Shown: piece after piece, positions 8,886 through 16,267 of the stretch
Numbering within the stretch: the first letter of the stretch is position 1
Layout: each line of letters opens with the position of its first letter
DNA from: Micromonospora lupini str. Lupac 08
GTDB taxonomy: Bacteria > Actinomycetota > Actinomycetes > Mycobacteriales > Micromonosporaceae
Assembly: GCF_000297395.2 (NCBI RefSeq)
Contig: NZ_HF570108.1
Coordinates: 1,210,276 to 1,274,275 of the forward strand
Direction: 5' to 3'
Length of the DNA: 64,000 bases
Made by a program: the position numbers and the translations under genes
The notes under the pieces: generated by a model
The model's database searches: none
Told to the model about the DNA's origin: nothing
Seen by the model: the letters and a program-made list of their open reading frames with translations, nothing else

Positions 8886-9737
8886 TCAGCGGGGGACGTA
8901 GGCGAACGTGTCCGGGTTCGGGCCGGTCCGCCCGGCCTCACCCTTGTCCAGCCCGGTGATCCGCTCCATCGCCGCGTCGTCCAGCTCGAAGTCGAAGATC
9001 CGGGTGTTCTCCTCGATCCGCTTCGGCGTGGTCGACTTCGGGAAGATGATGTCGCCGCGCTGCACGTGCCACCGCAGCACCACCTGCGCCGGGGTGCGGC
9101 CGAGCTGCTCGGCGATGTCGACCACCGTCGAGTCGTCAAGCACCTTGCCCTGGGCGATCGGCGACCACGCCTCGGTGAGGATGTTGTGCTCACTGCCGTA
9201 GGCGCGGACCTCGTCGTTGACGAAGTACGGGTGCGCCTCGATCTGGTTGACCGCCGGCACCACGCTCGCCTCGTCGGCCAGCCGCCGCAGGTGCGGCACC
9301 TGGAAGTTCGACACGCCGATCGAGCGGGCCCGACCGTCGCGCTGGAACTCCTCCAGCACCTTCCAGGTCGAGACGTAGTCGCCGTCGTACAGCGTCGGCA
9401 GCGGCCAGTGGATCAGGAACAGGTCGATGTAGTCCATCTTCAGCGCCGCGAGCGTCGAGTCGAACGCCTTGCGGGCGTCGTCCGGGCGGTGGAAGCCGTT
9501 GTTCAGCTTGCTCGTCACGTAGACGTCGCCCCGGTCGAGGCCGGACACGCGGACCGCCTCGCCGACCTCGGCCTCGTTGCCGTACATCTCGGCGGTGTCG
9601 ATGTGCCGGTAGCCGGTCTCCAGCGCCGTGGTCACCGCCGCGACGGTGTCCTTCGGTTCGATCTGGAACACCCCGAAGCCGAGCTGCGGGATCGTCGTGC
9701 CGTCGTTCAGGCTGATGTCAGGAATCGTGTTGCCCAT
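8886..9737 (-). CDS. Aldo/keto reductase (2,5-diketo-D-gluconate reductase type)
   Basis: AKR5-type reductase of 283 residues. Motifs are GYRHIDTAEMYGNE (catalytic Asp and Tyr), VTSKLNNG (Lys), LFLIHWPLP (His), SIGVSNFQ, and the C-terminal NADPH-binding IIFPKSTTPKRIEEN. AAGGAG precedes the ATG at 9737. It is transcribed toward the terminator at 8833; the LysR gene upstream is on the same strand, 97 bp away. A homologue of the same type is at 43344, with similar motifs but otherwise divergent. Confidence 0.92.
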   Translation of the reverse strand: MGNTIPDISLNDGTTIPQLGFGVFQIEPKDTVAAVTTALETGYRHIDTAEMYGNEAEVGEAVRVSGLDRGDVYVTSKLNNGFHRPDDARKAFDSTLAALKMDYIDLFLIHWPLPTLYDGDYVSTWKVLEEFQRDGRARSIGVSNFQVPHLRRLADEASVVPAVNQIEAHPYFVNDEVRAYGSEHNILTEAWSPIAQGKVLDDSTVVDIAEQLGRTPAQVVLRWHVQRGDIIFPKSTTPKRIEENTRIFDFELDDAAMERITGLDKGEAGRTGPNPDTFAYVPR

Positions 9738-9834
9738 TGCGGCTCCTTCGCGTCTTCGGTATCCGTCATCCATACCCGGGCGGGTGGACGATGCACCGCC
9801 CAATACGGGGTGACGAGCGCAACGTCGGCCTGGT

Positions 9835-10803
9835 TCACCCGGTGGTGTCGAACAACACCGGCCAGGGCCGTTCGGCAGGCACCGAGGGCGGCGTGGACGG
9901 CGTCGGTGACGACGGCTCGGCGACGGCCAGCACCTCGGCCGCGAGCTGCCCGACCATCGGGGCCGCCGGGTGCGCGGAGCGTTCCGGCCAGACCGCCGAG
10001 GTGCGTTTCGCGAGCGCGGCGTCGGCGATCGGCCGCCACGCGATCCGGGGTTCCCGGCGTGCCAGCGTCGCCGGCTCCACGGCCACTCCGCCGCCGGCCA
10101 GCACCAGCCCGAACAGGAACTCCGGGTTGCGCGCCGGTCGCACCCGCGCCGGTCGCCACCCGTGCCGCCGGCACACCGCGAGCAGGTGGTCGTGCCAGCC
10201 CGGCGCGGTGGCCCGGGGCGCGGCCACCAGGTCCAGGCCGGCGAGCGCCGCGAGCGGCACCTCCCGGCCGCGGGCCAGCGGCGAGGTCCGCGGCAGCAAC
10301 ACCCCCAGGGGTACGTCCACCGGGGCGCCGAAACGCAGCCCGTCCGCCTCGACCGGATGGTGCACGAGCCCCACGTCCAGGGTCCGTTCGGTGAGCATGC
10401 GCACCTGCTCGGCGGTGGTCAGCTCGTGCAGCTCCACGTCGAGGCCGGGCGCTCGACAGGTGAGCTGGTCCAGCAGGGCGCGCAGCGTCACCGCCGGGGT
10501 CTCCGGCGGCACACCGGCACGAAGGACGCCCAGCTCGCCCGCGCGGACCTGGCCCATGAGGTTGCGCAGCCGGCCCTCGCCGGCGAGCAGCTCCTCCGCC
10601 TCGGCGAGCAGCAGACCGCCGGCGGTGGTGAGCCGCACCTGGCGGCGGGACCTGTCGAACAGCTCGACCGCGAGCTCCCGTTCCAGCCGCTGGATCGACT
10701 GACTCAGCGGCGGCTGGGCCATCCCGAGCAGTTCGGCCGCCCGCCCGAAGTGCAGCTCGTGGGCGACCACCACGAAGTGCCGCAGGTGCCGGAGCAGGTC
10801 CAC
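9835..10803 (-). CDS. LysR family transcriptional regulator
   Basis: LTTR of 322 residues. The N-terminal winged HTH (AELLGMAQPPLSQSIQRLER) is followed by the linker helix and a periplasmic-binding-protein-like effector domain from about residue 90. It starts with GTG at 10803, giving MDLLRHLRHFVVVAHELHF, the typical LTTR N-terminus. It is divergent from the beta-lactamase-like gene with only 51 bp between starts, so it may repress or activate that gene, as AmpR does for ampC; this is inference from position. Confidence 0.92.
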   Translation of the reverse strand: MDLLRHLRHFVVVAHELHFGRAAELLGMAQPPLSQSIQRLERELAVELFDRSRRQVRLTTAGGLLLAEAEELLAGEGRLRNLMGQVRAGELGVLRAGVPPETPAVTLRALLDQLTCRAPGLDVELHELTTAEQVRMLTERTLDVGLVHHPVEADGLRFGAPVDVPLGVLLPRTSPLARGREVPLAALAGLDLVAAPRATAPGWHDHLLAVCRRHGWRPARVRPARNPEFLFGLVLAGGGVAVEPATLARREPRIAWRPIADAALAKRTSAVWPERSAHPAAPMVGQLAAEVLAVAEPSSPTPSTPPSVPAERPWPVLFDTTG

Positions 10804-10842
10804 GGCCGGACCCTACGCCAGCGGCGGAACACCGCCACTGGA

Positions 10843-10848
10843 TACCGT
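10843..10848 (+). promoter_or_regulatory. -10 box for a leaderless transcript
   Basis: TACCGT ends 6 nt before the GTG at 10855. This spacing puts transcription start on or next to the start codon, so the mRNA is probably leaderless. No ribosome site is visible. Confidence 0.5.
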
Positions 10849-10854
10849 GCCCGG

Positions 10855-11769
10855 GTGGATGTGGGGGAGCGGATCGAGGCCATCTTCGCGGGCGTCGGGG
10901 TGACGGCCAGCCTGCACGTCGTCGACCTGGACGCGGTGGACGTGGACGCCGTGGACCCGGACGCCGTGGACCGGCAGGTCGGGGTGCGTGCCGACGAGCA
11001 GGTGGTGATCGCGTCGATCTTCAAGATCCTGCTGGTGCTGGAGTTCGCCCGGCAGGTCGACGCCGGCCAGCTCGACCCCACCGAACGGGTACTGGTCACC
11101 GCCGCCGACCGGCTCGGCGGGTGGGGGCTGGCCGGTTGCGCCGACGACGCCGAGGTGTCGCTGCGTGACCTCGCGTACTTCGCCATGTCGGTCACCGACA
11201 ACACGGCCGCCGACCTGCTGCTGCGTCGGGTCGGCCCGGACCTGCTGCCGATGCTCGCCGCCGAGCTGGGGCTGACCCGCACCCGCGTCCTCGGCGGTCC
11301 TCGGGAGCTGGTCGAGCTGATGCTCGCCGACGTGGGCGCGCGGACCGAGGCGGAGTTCGCGCGGATCTTCCCGACGCTGCCGCCGGAACGGGTCCGGGCG
11401 ATGCGGGTCTTCGACCCCGCGCACACCACAAGCAGCACCGCCCGGGAGATCACCCGGCTGCTCACCCTCATCTGGCGGGACGAGGCCGGGCCGGCGGCGG
11501 CCTGCGCGATGGTCCGCACCTGGATGGCCCGGCAGATCTTCTGGACCCGGCTGGCGGCCGGCTTCCCGCCCGGCGTCCGGGTGTCCGGCAAGACCGGCAC
11601 CCTGCCCGGCCTGCACCTGGAGGCCGGCGTCGCCGAATACCCCGACGGCGGCCGGTACGCCATCGCCGTCTTCGCCCGCGCCGACGAGCTGACCCCGCGC
11701 CGGATCGACGTGGACCTGGCGATGGGCGAGGCCGCCCGCACGGCCGTCGAGGCACTGCGCGGCGAGTGA
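10855..11769 (+). CDS. Class A beta-lactamase-related serine hydrolase
   Basis: 304-residue protein of the beta-lactamase2 family (PF13354). The active-site SxxK is SIFK at residues 54-57, the second motif is TDN (SVTDNTAADLL), and the third is KTG in SGKTGTLPG. There is no signal peptide, which is unusual for a true beta-lactamase, so an intracellular hydrolase is possible. Residues 24-39 hold three copies of DAVD, a local 12-15-bp tandem duplication near the N-terminus. The start is the GTG 6 nt after a TACCGT box; a GTG two codons later is an alternative. Divergent from LysR. Confidence 0.85.
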   Translation: MDVGERIEAIFAGVGVTASLHVVDLDAVDVDAVDPDAVDRQVGVRADEQVVIASIFKILLVLEFARQVDAGQLDPTERVLVTAADRLGGWGLAGCADDAEVSLRDLAYFAMSVTDNTAADLLLRRVGPDLLPMLAAELGLTRTRVLGGPRELVELMLADVGARTEAEFARIFPTLPPERVRAMRVFDPAHTTSSTAREITRLLTLIWRDEAGPAAACAMVRTWMARQIFWTRLAAGFPPGVRVSGKTGTLPGLHLEAGVAEYPDGGRYAIAVFARADELTPRRIDVDLAMGEAARTAVEALRGE

Positions 11770-11923
11770 GTTTTCCGCGCGTCCGGGGGCCGAAGCGCAG
11801 TCGTTGAGCAGGCACGATATGCCGGGACGTATGGGAGGGAACAGCGTTCGATCTTGGACCGGGAGGCGGTGGCGCTGGTTGGCTCGTGTCGACCGATCAC
11901 CCGAACACGGGGAGTAGATCCGC

Positions 11924-12901
11924 ATGTCCCACCTCGACCGCCGTCGCTTCCTGCGCGACGCCGCAGCCACCACCGCCCTGGTCTCGGCCGGCGGCCTCGT
12001 CGCCACCTCCACCACCCCGGCCCAGGCCGCGCCGACGACCGCCGCGCCGACACCCGCCGGCCGCCGCACCGGCGCGGTCAGCTTCCGCTGGTGGGGTACG
12101 GCCGGCTGGCGCATCGACATCGCCGACCGGACCGTCCTGGTCGACCCGTTCCTCAGCCGCATCGACACCGGGCTGTTCGCCGGCGCGTTCCGGACCGACG
12201 CCCCGTTGACCGTGCGCACCGACGTGATCGATCCGCGCGTCGACCGGGCCACGACAGTCCTGGTCACGCACACCCACTGGGACCACTTCATGGACGTCCC
12301 GTACATCGCCGGGCGCACCGGCGCGCGGGTGTTCGGCACGCTCACCGCGTACCACCTGGGGTTGGCCTACGGGGTGCCGGCGGCGCAGCTCAGCGCGGTG
12401 AAGGGCGGGGAGGTGCTCGACTTCGGCGACCACAGCATCGAGGTGGTCGGCTCGCTGCACAGCCGCAACGCGTCGTACTCCGTGGCCTTCCCCGGGGTGC
12501 GGGTGACCCAGCCGGCGCGGCCGGCGACCATCGCGGACCTCCCGGAGGGCGACACGCTGGGATACCTGCTGCGCGTCGAGCGCGGCCCGTCGGTCTACTT
12601 CACCGGGGCCAGCGACGTGGCCGAGCGCAACCTCACCGGCCTGGCGCCGGACGTGGCGATGGTGGCCATGCAGAGCGCCACCACCACCGGCGACTACCTG
12701 CCCCGGCTGCTGGAGGGTCTGGACTACCCGAAGGTCGTGGTGCCGGTGCACTGGGACAACTTCGAGACGCCGTTGCAGAACCCGCCGGTCGTGGCACCTG
12801 CCGACCGCGCCCGGCTCGACGACATGATCGCGGCGGTGCGTCGGATCTCGCCGCGCAGCCGGGTGCTGGTGCCCGAGTACGAGACCGCGTACCACTTCTG
12901 A
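11924..12901 (+). CDS. Tat-exported metallo-beta-lactamase-fold hydrolase
   Basis: 325 residues. The N-terminus has a twin-arginine signal (DRRRFLRD, then a hydrophobic stretch and an Ala-rich cleavage region near residue 36). The mature part has the MBL-fold metal motif HTHWDH and later metal-binding positions GSLHSR and VPVHWDNF, as in UlaG/NAPE-PLD-like hydrolases. GGGAG stands before the ATG. It probably hydrolyses a phosphodiester or lactone outside the membrane; the substrate is unknown. It converges on the DUF1697 gene. The 154 bp before it hold no other gene. Confidence 0.88.
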   Translation: MSHLDRRRFLRDAAATTALVSAGGLVATSTTPAQAAPTTAAPTPAGRRTGAVSFRWWGTAGWRIDIADRTVLVDPFLSRIDTGLFAGAFRTDAPLTVRTDVIDPRVDRATTVLVTHTHWDHFMDVPYIAGRTGARVFGTLTAYHLGLAYGVPAAQLSAVKGGEVLDFGDHSIEVVGSLHSRNASYSVAFPGVRVTQPARPATIADLPEGDTLGYLLRVERGPSVYFTGASDVAERNLTGLAPDVAMVAMQSATTTGDYLPRLLEGLDYPKVVVPVHWDNFETPLQNPPVVAPADRARLDDMIAAVRRISPRSRVLVPEYETAYHF

Positions 12902-12907
12902 CCGGGC

Positions 12908-12933
12908 CCGGGCGGGCGCCCGCGCCCGCCCGG
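12908..12933. terminator. Hairpin terminator
   Basis: Perfect 10-bp GC-only stem (12908-12917 with 12924-12933) and 6-nt loop, ending directly at the stop codon of the DUF1697 gene. It separates two convergent genes. Confidence 0.7.
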
Positions 12934-13473
12934 TCAGCCGGCGACCAGCTCCGCCAGGGCGCGCACCGACTTCCAGTTGCGGGTGGTGGCCACCACGCCG
13001 AGCTTCTTCTCCAGGTAGGCGTTCGTGAACTTCGACCGGCCGTAGCCGCCGTCGGGGAAGTGCAGGAAGACCTCCCGGCCGGTCACCGTGAACGACACGT
13101 TCTCACCGCCGGGCACGACGAGCGCATCCACCACGGACTTCTTCGGAGGAGTCGCCAGGAAGGCCACCAGCAGGCGCGTCGGATCGTCCTCGACCTCGGC
13201 GTACGGGTTGCCACCCACCACCGCCGCCAACTCCCGGCCGCTGCGCACCAGCACCGGCACGGTCAGCCCCAGCTCGTCGGCGAGCGCCCGCTCGATCCCG
13301 GCGGCCAGCTTCTCCGCGTCGCGCACGGTGCTGCCGAAGGCCACGTTGCCGCTCTGCAGGTACGTCTTCGCGTCGTCGTGGCCCAGGTCGGTGACGATCC
13401 GGCGCAGGTCGGCCATCGCCAGCCGGGTGGTGCCGACGTTGACCCCGCGCAGCAGGGCGACGTAACGGGTCAT
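12934..13473 (-). CDS. DUF1697 domain-containing protein
   Basis: 179 residues matching the whole DUF1697 family: the N-terminal MTRYVALLRGVNVGTTRLAM, the TYLQSGNVAFGS strand and the C-terminal NWKSVRALAEL are hallmark stretches. The function of the family is not known. GAGGAGGAGCC precedes the ATG at 13473, a very strong ribosome site. It is downstream of and on the same strand as the response regulator (29-bp gap), so it may be co-transcribed with that two-component system. Confidence 0.92.
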   Translation of the reverse strand: MTRYVALLRGVNVGTTRLAMADLRRIVTDLGHDDAKTYLQSGNVAFGSTVRDAEKLAAGIERALADELGLTVPVLVRSGRELAAVVGGNPYAEVEDDPTRLLVAFLATPPKKSVVDALVVPGGENVSFTVTGREVFLHFPDGGYGRSKFTNAYLEKKLGVVATTRNWKSVRALAELVAG

Positions 13474-13502
13474 GGCTCCTCCTCGGGTTCGGGTCGACCG
13501 GC

Positions 13503-14171
13503 TCAGCGTAGGCCGCTCGGCCCCACCAGACCCGTTTCGTAGGCGACGATGACCAGTTGCGCCCGGTCGCGCGCCCCCAGCTTGGTCAGCAACCGCCCGA
13601 CGTGCGTCTTGACCGTCGCTGGGCTGAGGTTGAGCCGGGTGGCCAACTCCGCGTTGGACAGACCACGGGCGATCAACGTGAGTACCTCCCGTTCACGCTC
13701 GGTCACCCCGTCCAGGTGGCGCGGCAACGGCCGGGTCGGCTCCGCCCGCCGGGCGAACTCGTCGATCAGCCGGCGGGTCACCGTGGGCGCGAGCAGCCCC
13801 TCACCGGCGGCGACCACCCGGATCCCGGCCAGCAGATCCGCCGGTGGGGTGTCCTTCAGCAGGAAGCCGCTGGCGCCGGCGCGCAGCGCGCCGTAGACGT
13901 ACTCGTCCAGGTCGAACGTGGTCAGGATGATGACCCGGGTGCCGGCCGTCGCCGGGTCGGCGCAGATCCGCCGGGTCGCCTCGATGCCGTCCATCTCCGG
14001 CATCCGGACGTCCATCAGCACCACGTCCGGACGGTGCTGGCCGGTCAGTGCGACCGCTTCCACGCCGGTGCCCGCCTCGCCCACCGTCGTGCAGTCCCCG
14101 GCGAGATCGACGAGCAGTCGGAAACTGCCGCGCAGCAGCGCCTGGTCGTCGGCGATCAGCACCCGGATCAC
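13503..14171 (-). CDS. NarL/LuxR-type response regulator
   Basis: 222 residues: receiver domain with phospho-acceptor Asp in VVLMDVRMPEMDG, the Thr switch in ILTTFD, the Lys in FLLKDTPP, then a LuxR HTH (TEREREVLTLIARGLSNAEL). GTG at 14171 overlaps the kinase stop as GTGA. Together with the kinase it forms a two-component system divergent from the MacB/FtsX-like ABC transporter at 15494-18690, its most likely target. Confidence 0.93.
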   Translation of the reverse strand: MIRVLIADDQALLRGSFRLLVDLAGDCTTVGEAGTGVEAVALTGQHRPDVVLMDVRMPEMDGIEATRRICADPATAGTRVIILTTFDLDEYVYGALRAGASGFLLKDTPPADLLAGIRVVAAGEGLLAPTVTRRLIDEFARRAEPTRPLPRHLDGVTEREREVLTLIARGLSNAELATRLNLSPATVKTHVGRLLTKLGARDRAQLVIVAYETGLVGPSGLR

Positions 14172-15379
14172 GCGGCCACCCGGTAGGGCACGCTGGCCGT
14201 CACCGCGAACCCGCCGTCGGAGCATGGACCGGCCCGAAACTCCCCGCCGTGCAACGCCACCCGTTCCCGCATGCCGATCAACCCGTGGCCCTCCCCGCCG
14301 AGCAGGACCGGACGTCGGCCGTCGTCGGTCACCTCCACCCGCACCTCGTCGGGGGTGACCGTCACCAACGCCCGGCAGCCCGCCGGTGCCGCGTGCTTCA
14401 CCACATTTGTCACCGCCTCCTGCACGATCCGGTACACCGTGAGGCCCACCGACTCGGGCACCTCGCCGTCCGGTTCCTCGCGTCGCACGTCGAGCCGGAC
14501 GTCGACGCCGCCGATCGCCGCCTGCCGGGCGAGCGCCGGCAGCTCGTCCAGGCCGGGCGTCGGCGCGTACGGGGTGTCCTCCCGCAGGACGCCGAGCACC
14601 CGACGAACGTCGGTGAGCGCGGTGCGGCCGGTCTCCTCGATCACCCGCAGGGCGGCCCCCGCCTCCCGCGGGTCGGCCTCGGCGACGTGGTTGGCGACGG
14701 CCGCCTTCACCACGATGAGGCTCAGCGTGTGCGCGACCACGTCGTGCAACTCCCGCGCCACCCGTAACCGCTCCTCGGCGGCGGCCTGCCGGACCATGTG
14801 CTCGCCCTGCCGGGCGGCGAGGGCACGTCGCTCCCGCAGCAGCCAGCCGATCACCCAGGCCGGCGCGATCATGACGGTGCCGTAGACGACCGCGCCGGTC
14901 CGCGACCAGAGGTCGCCCGCGGTCAGCACCAGGGCGACGCTCACCAGAGCGAGACAACCGGCGGCACTGAGCAGCGACCGGCGCGTGGGAGTCGACACGG
15001 CCACCGTGTAGAAGGACAGGCCGATGGCGAGGGCCGGCGCGGCGGCGGCGAAGTTGGGAATCACGCCGGTGATCAGGGCGACGGTGGTGACGGCGCTGAT
15101 CACGACGGCGACCGGGATCGGCCACCGTCGCCGGGCGGCCAGCGGCAGCCCGATGGCCATCCCGACGAGCACGGACACCCAGAGCGGTTCGTCGATGCCC
15201 CCGCGCAGCGGCGACTCCAGCGCCGCGTACGGGCAGAGCAGCCCACCGACCGCCACGGCGAGCACGGCGTCCACGACGTACAGGTCCACCGGTCGCAGCC
15301 GCCGGGTGAGCAGGAGAGCGGTCACGCCCCAGACGGTAACGGCCGGCCGGATCGACCGCGTCCACCCGTGGGCGGTCAT
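14168..15379 (-). CDS. Sensor histidine kinase (HisKA_3, DesK/NarX type)
   Basis: Membrane kinase of 403 residues. The N-terminal half has about five or six hydrophobic segments (roughly 10-160), then HisKA_3 with the phospho-acceptor His in VARELHDVVAHTLS and a HATPase_c domain with N-box TNVVKHA and G-box GEGHGLIGM. There is no large extracellular loop, so it probably senses a membrane state or partner ABC transporter, as in LiaS/DesK-like systems. The start ATG is at 15379. The 114 bp to the divergent ABC gene hold the shared promoters. Confidence 0.92.
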   Translation of the reverse strand: MTAHGWTRSIRPAVTVWGVTALLLTRRLRPVDLYVVDAVLAVAVGGLLCPYAALESPLRGGIDEPLWVSVLVGMAIGLPLAARRRWPIPVAVVISAVTTVALITGVIPNFAAAAPALAIGLSFYTVAVSTPTRRSLLSAAGCLALVSVALVLTAGDLWSRTGAVVYGTVMIAPAWVIGWLLRERRALAARQGEHMVRQAAAEERLRVARELHDVVAHTLSLIVVKAAVANHVAEADPREAGAALRVIEETGRTALTDVRRVLGVLREDTPYAPTPGLDELPALARQAAIGGVDVRLDVRREEPDGEVPESVGLTVYRIVQEAVTNVVKHAAPAGCRALVTVTPDEVRVEVTDDGRRPVLLGGEGHGLIGMRERVALHGGEFRAGPCSDGGFAVTASVPYRVAA

Positions 15380-15493
15380 CCCCGAGGACGACGGCCGGCG
15401 CTCGGGGGCCTTCGACTCCGCCCGGGGGAGGGCGGGAAAGTGTCCACTCCGGCACGACGCGCCGCACCCTGCGCGTTCGGCACCGTAACGGCC

Positions 15494-16267
15494 ATGACCA
15501 CACACACGGTGACCCTGACGGGGCTGCGCGCGGTGTACGGCACCGGAACCCGGCGGGTGACGGCGCTCGACGGCGTGAGCACCAGCTTCGCGAGCGGCAC
15601 GTTCACGGCGGTGATGGGCCCCTCGGGCTCGGGAAAGTCCACGTTGCTGCACTGCGCGGCAGGGCTGGACACCCCGACCGAGGGAGTCGTCACGATCGAC
15701 GGCACCCGCCTGAACGACCTCGGCGAGGACGAGCTGACCCGGTTGCGGCGCGACCGCATCGGCTTCGTGTTCCAGGCGTTCAACCTGGTGTCCACACTGA
15801 CCGCCGCGCAGAACGTCGAGCTGCCGCTGCGCCTGGCCGGCCGGCGCCCGCCGGCCCGGGACGTGACCGCGGCGCTCGACGCCGTGGGCCTGGCCGACCG
15901 GGTGGGGCACCGGCCGAGCGAGTTGTCCGGCGGCGAACAGCAACGCGTCGCCGTGGCCCGCGCGCTGATCACCCGTCCGGCGGTGGTCTTCGCCGACGAA
16001 CCGACTGGCGCACTGGACAGCGCGGCGTCCCGTCAGGTGCTCCGACTGCTGCGCGCGCTCGTCGACGACCACGGGCAGACCGTGGTCATGGTGACCCACG
16101 ATCCGGCCGCCGCCGCGTACGCCGACCGGGTCCTGCTGCTCGCCGACGGCCGCGTCGTCGACGAGTTGAACGGCCCGATCACCGCCGCGGTCGTCGCCGC
16201 CCGGATCGCCGAGCGGGAGACGGGCCCGTCCTCGGACGTGACGACGCCTGCGGGGTCGTCGTGGTGA
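15494..16267 (+). CDS. ABC transporter ATP-binding protein (MacB/LolD type)
   Basis: 257 residues with Walker A GPSGSGKSTL, Q-loop FVFQAFNLV, signature LSGGEQQRVAVARAL, Walker B VVFADEPTGALD and H-loop MVTHD: the classical MacB/LolD subfamily. It pairs with the FtsX-like permease that overlaps its stop. Such transporters commonly confer resistance to peptide antibiotics or move lipoproteins, and the divergent two-component system fits a detection-and-export module. The substrate is not known. Confidence 0.93.
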   Translation: MTTHTVTLTGLRAVYGTGTRRVTALDGVSTSFASGTFTAVMGPSGSGKSTLLHCAAGLDTPTEGVVTIDGTRLNDLGEDELTRLRRDRIGFVFQAFNLVSTLTAAQNVELPLRLAGRRPPARDVTAALDAVGLADRVGHRPSELSGGEQQRVAVARALITRPAVVFADEPTGALDSAASRQVLRLLRALVDDHGQTVVMVTHDPAAAAYADRVLLLADGRVVDELNGPITAAVVAARIAERETGPSSDVTTPAGSSW

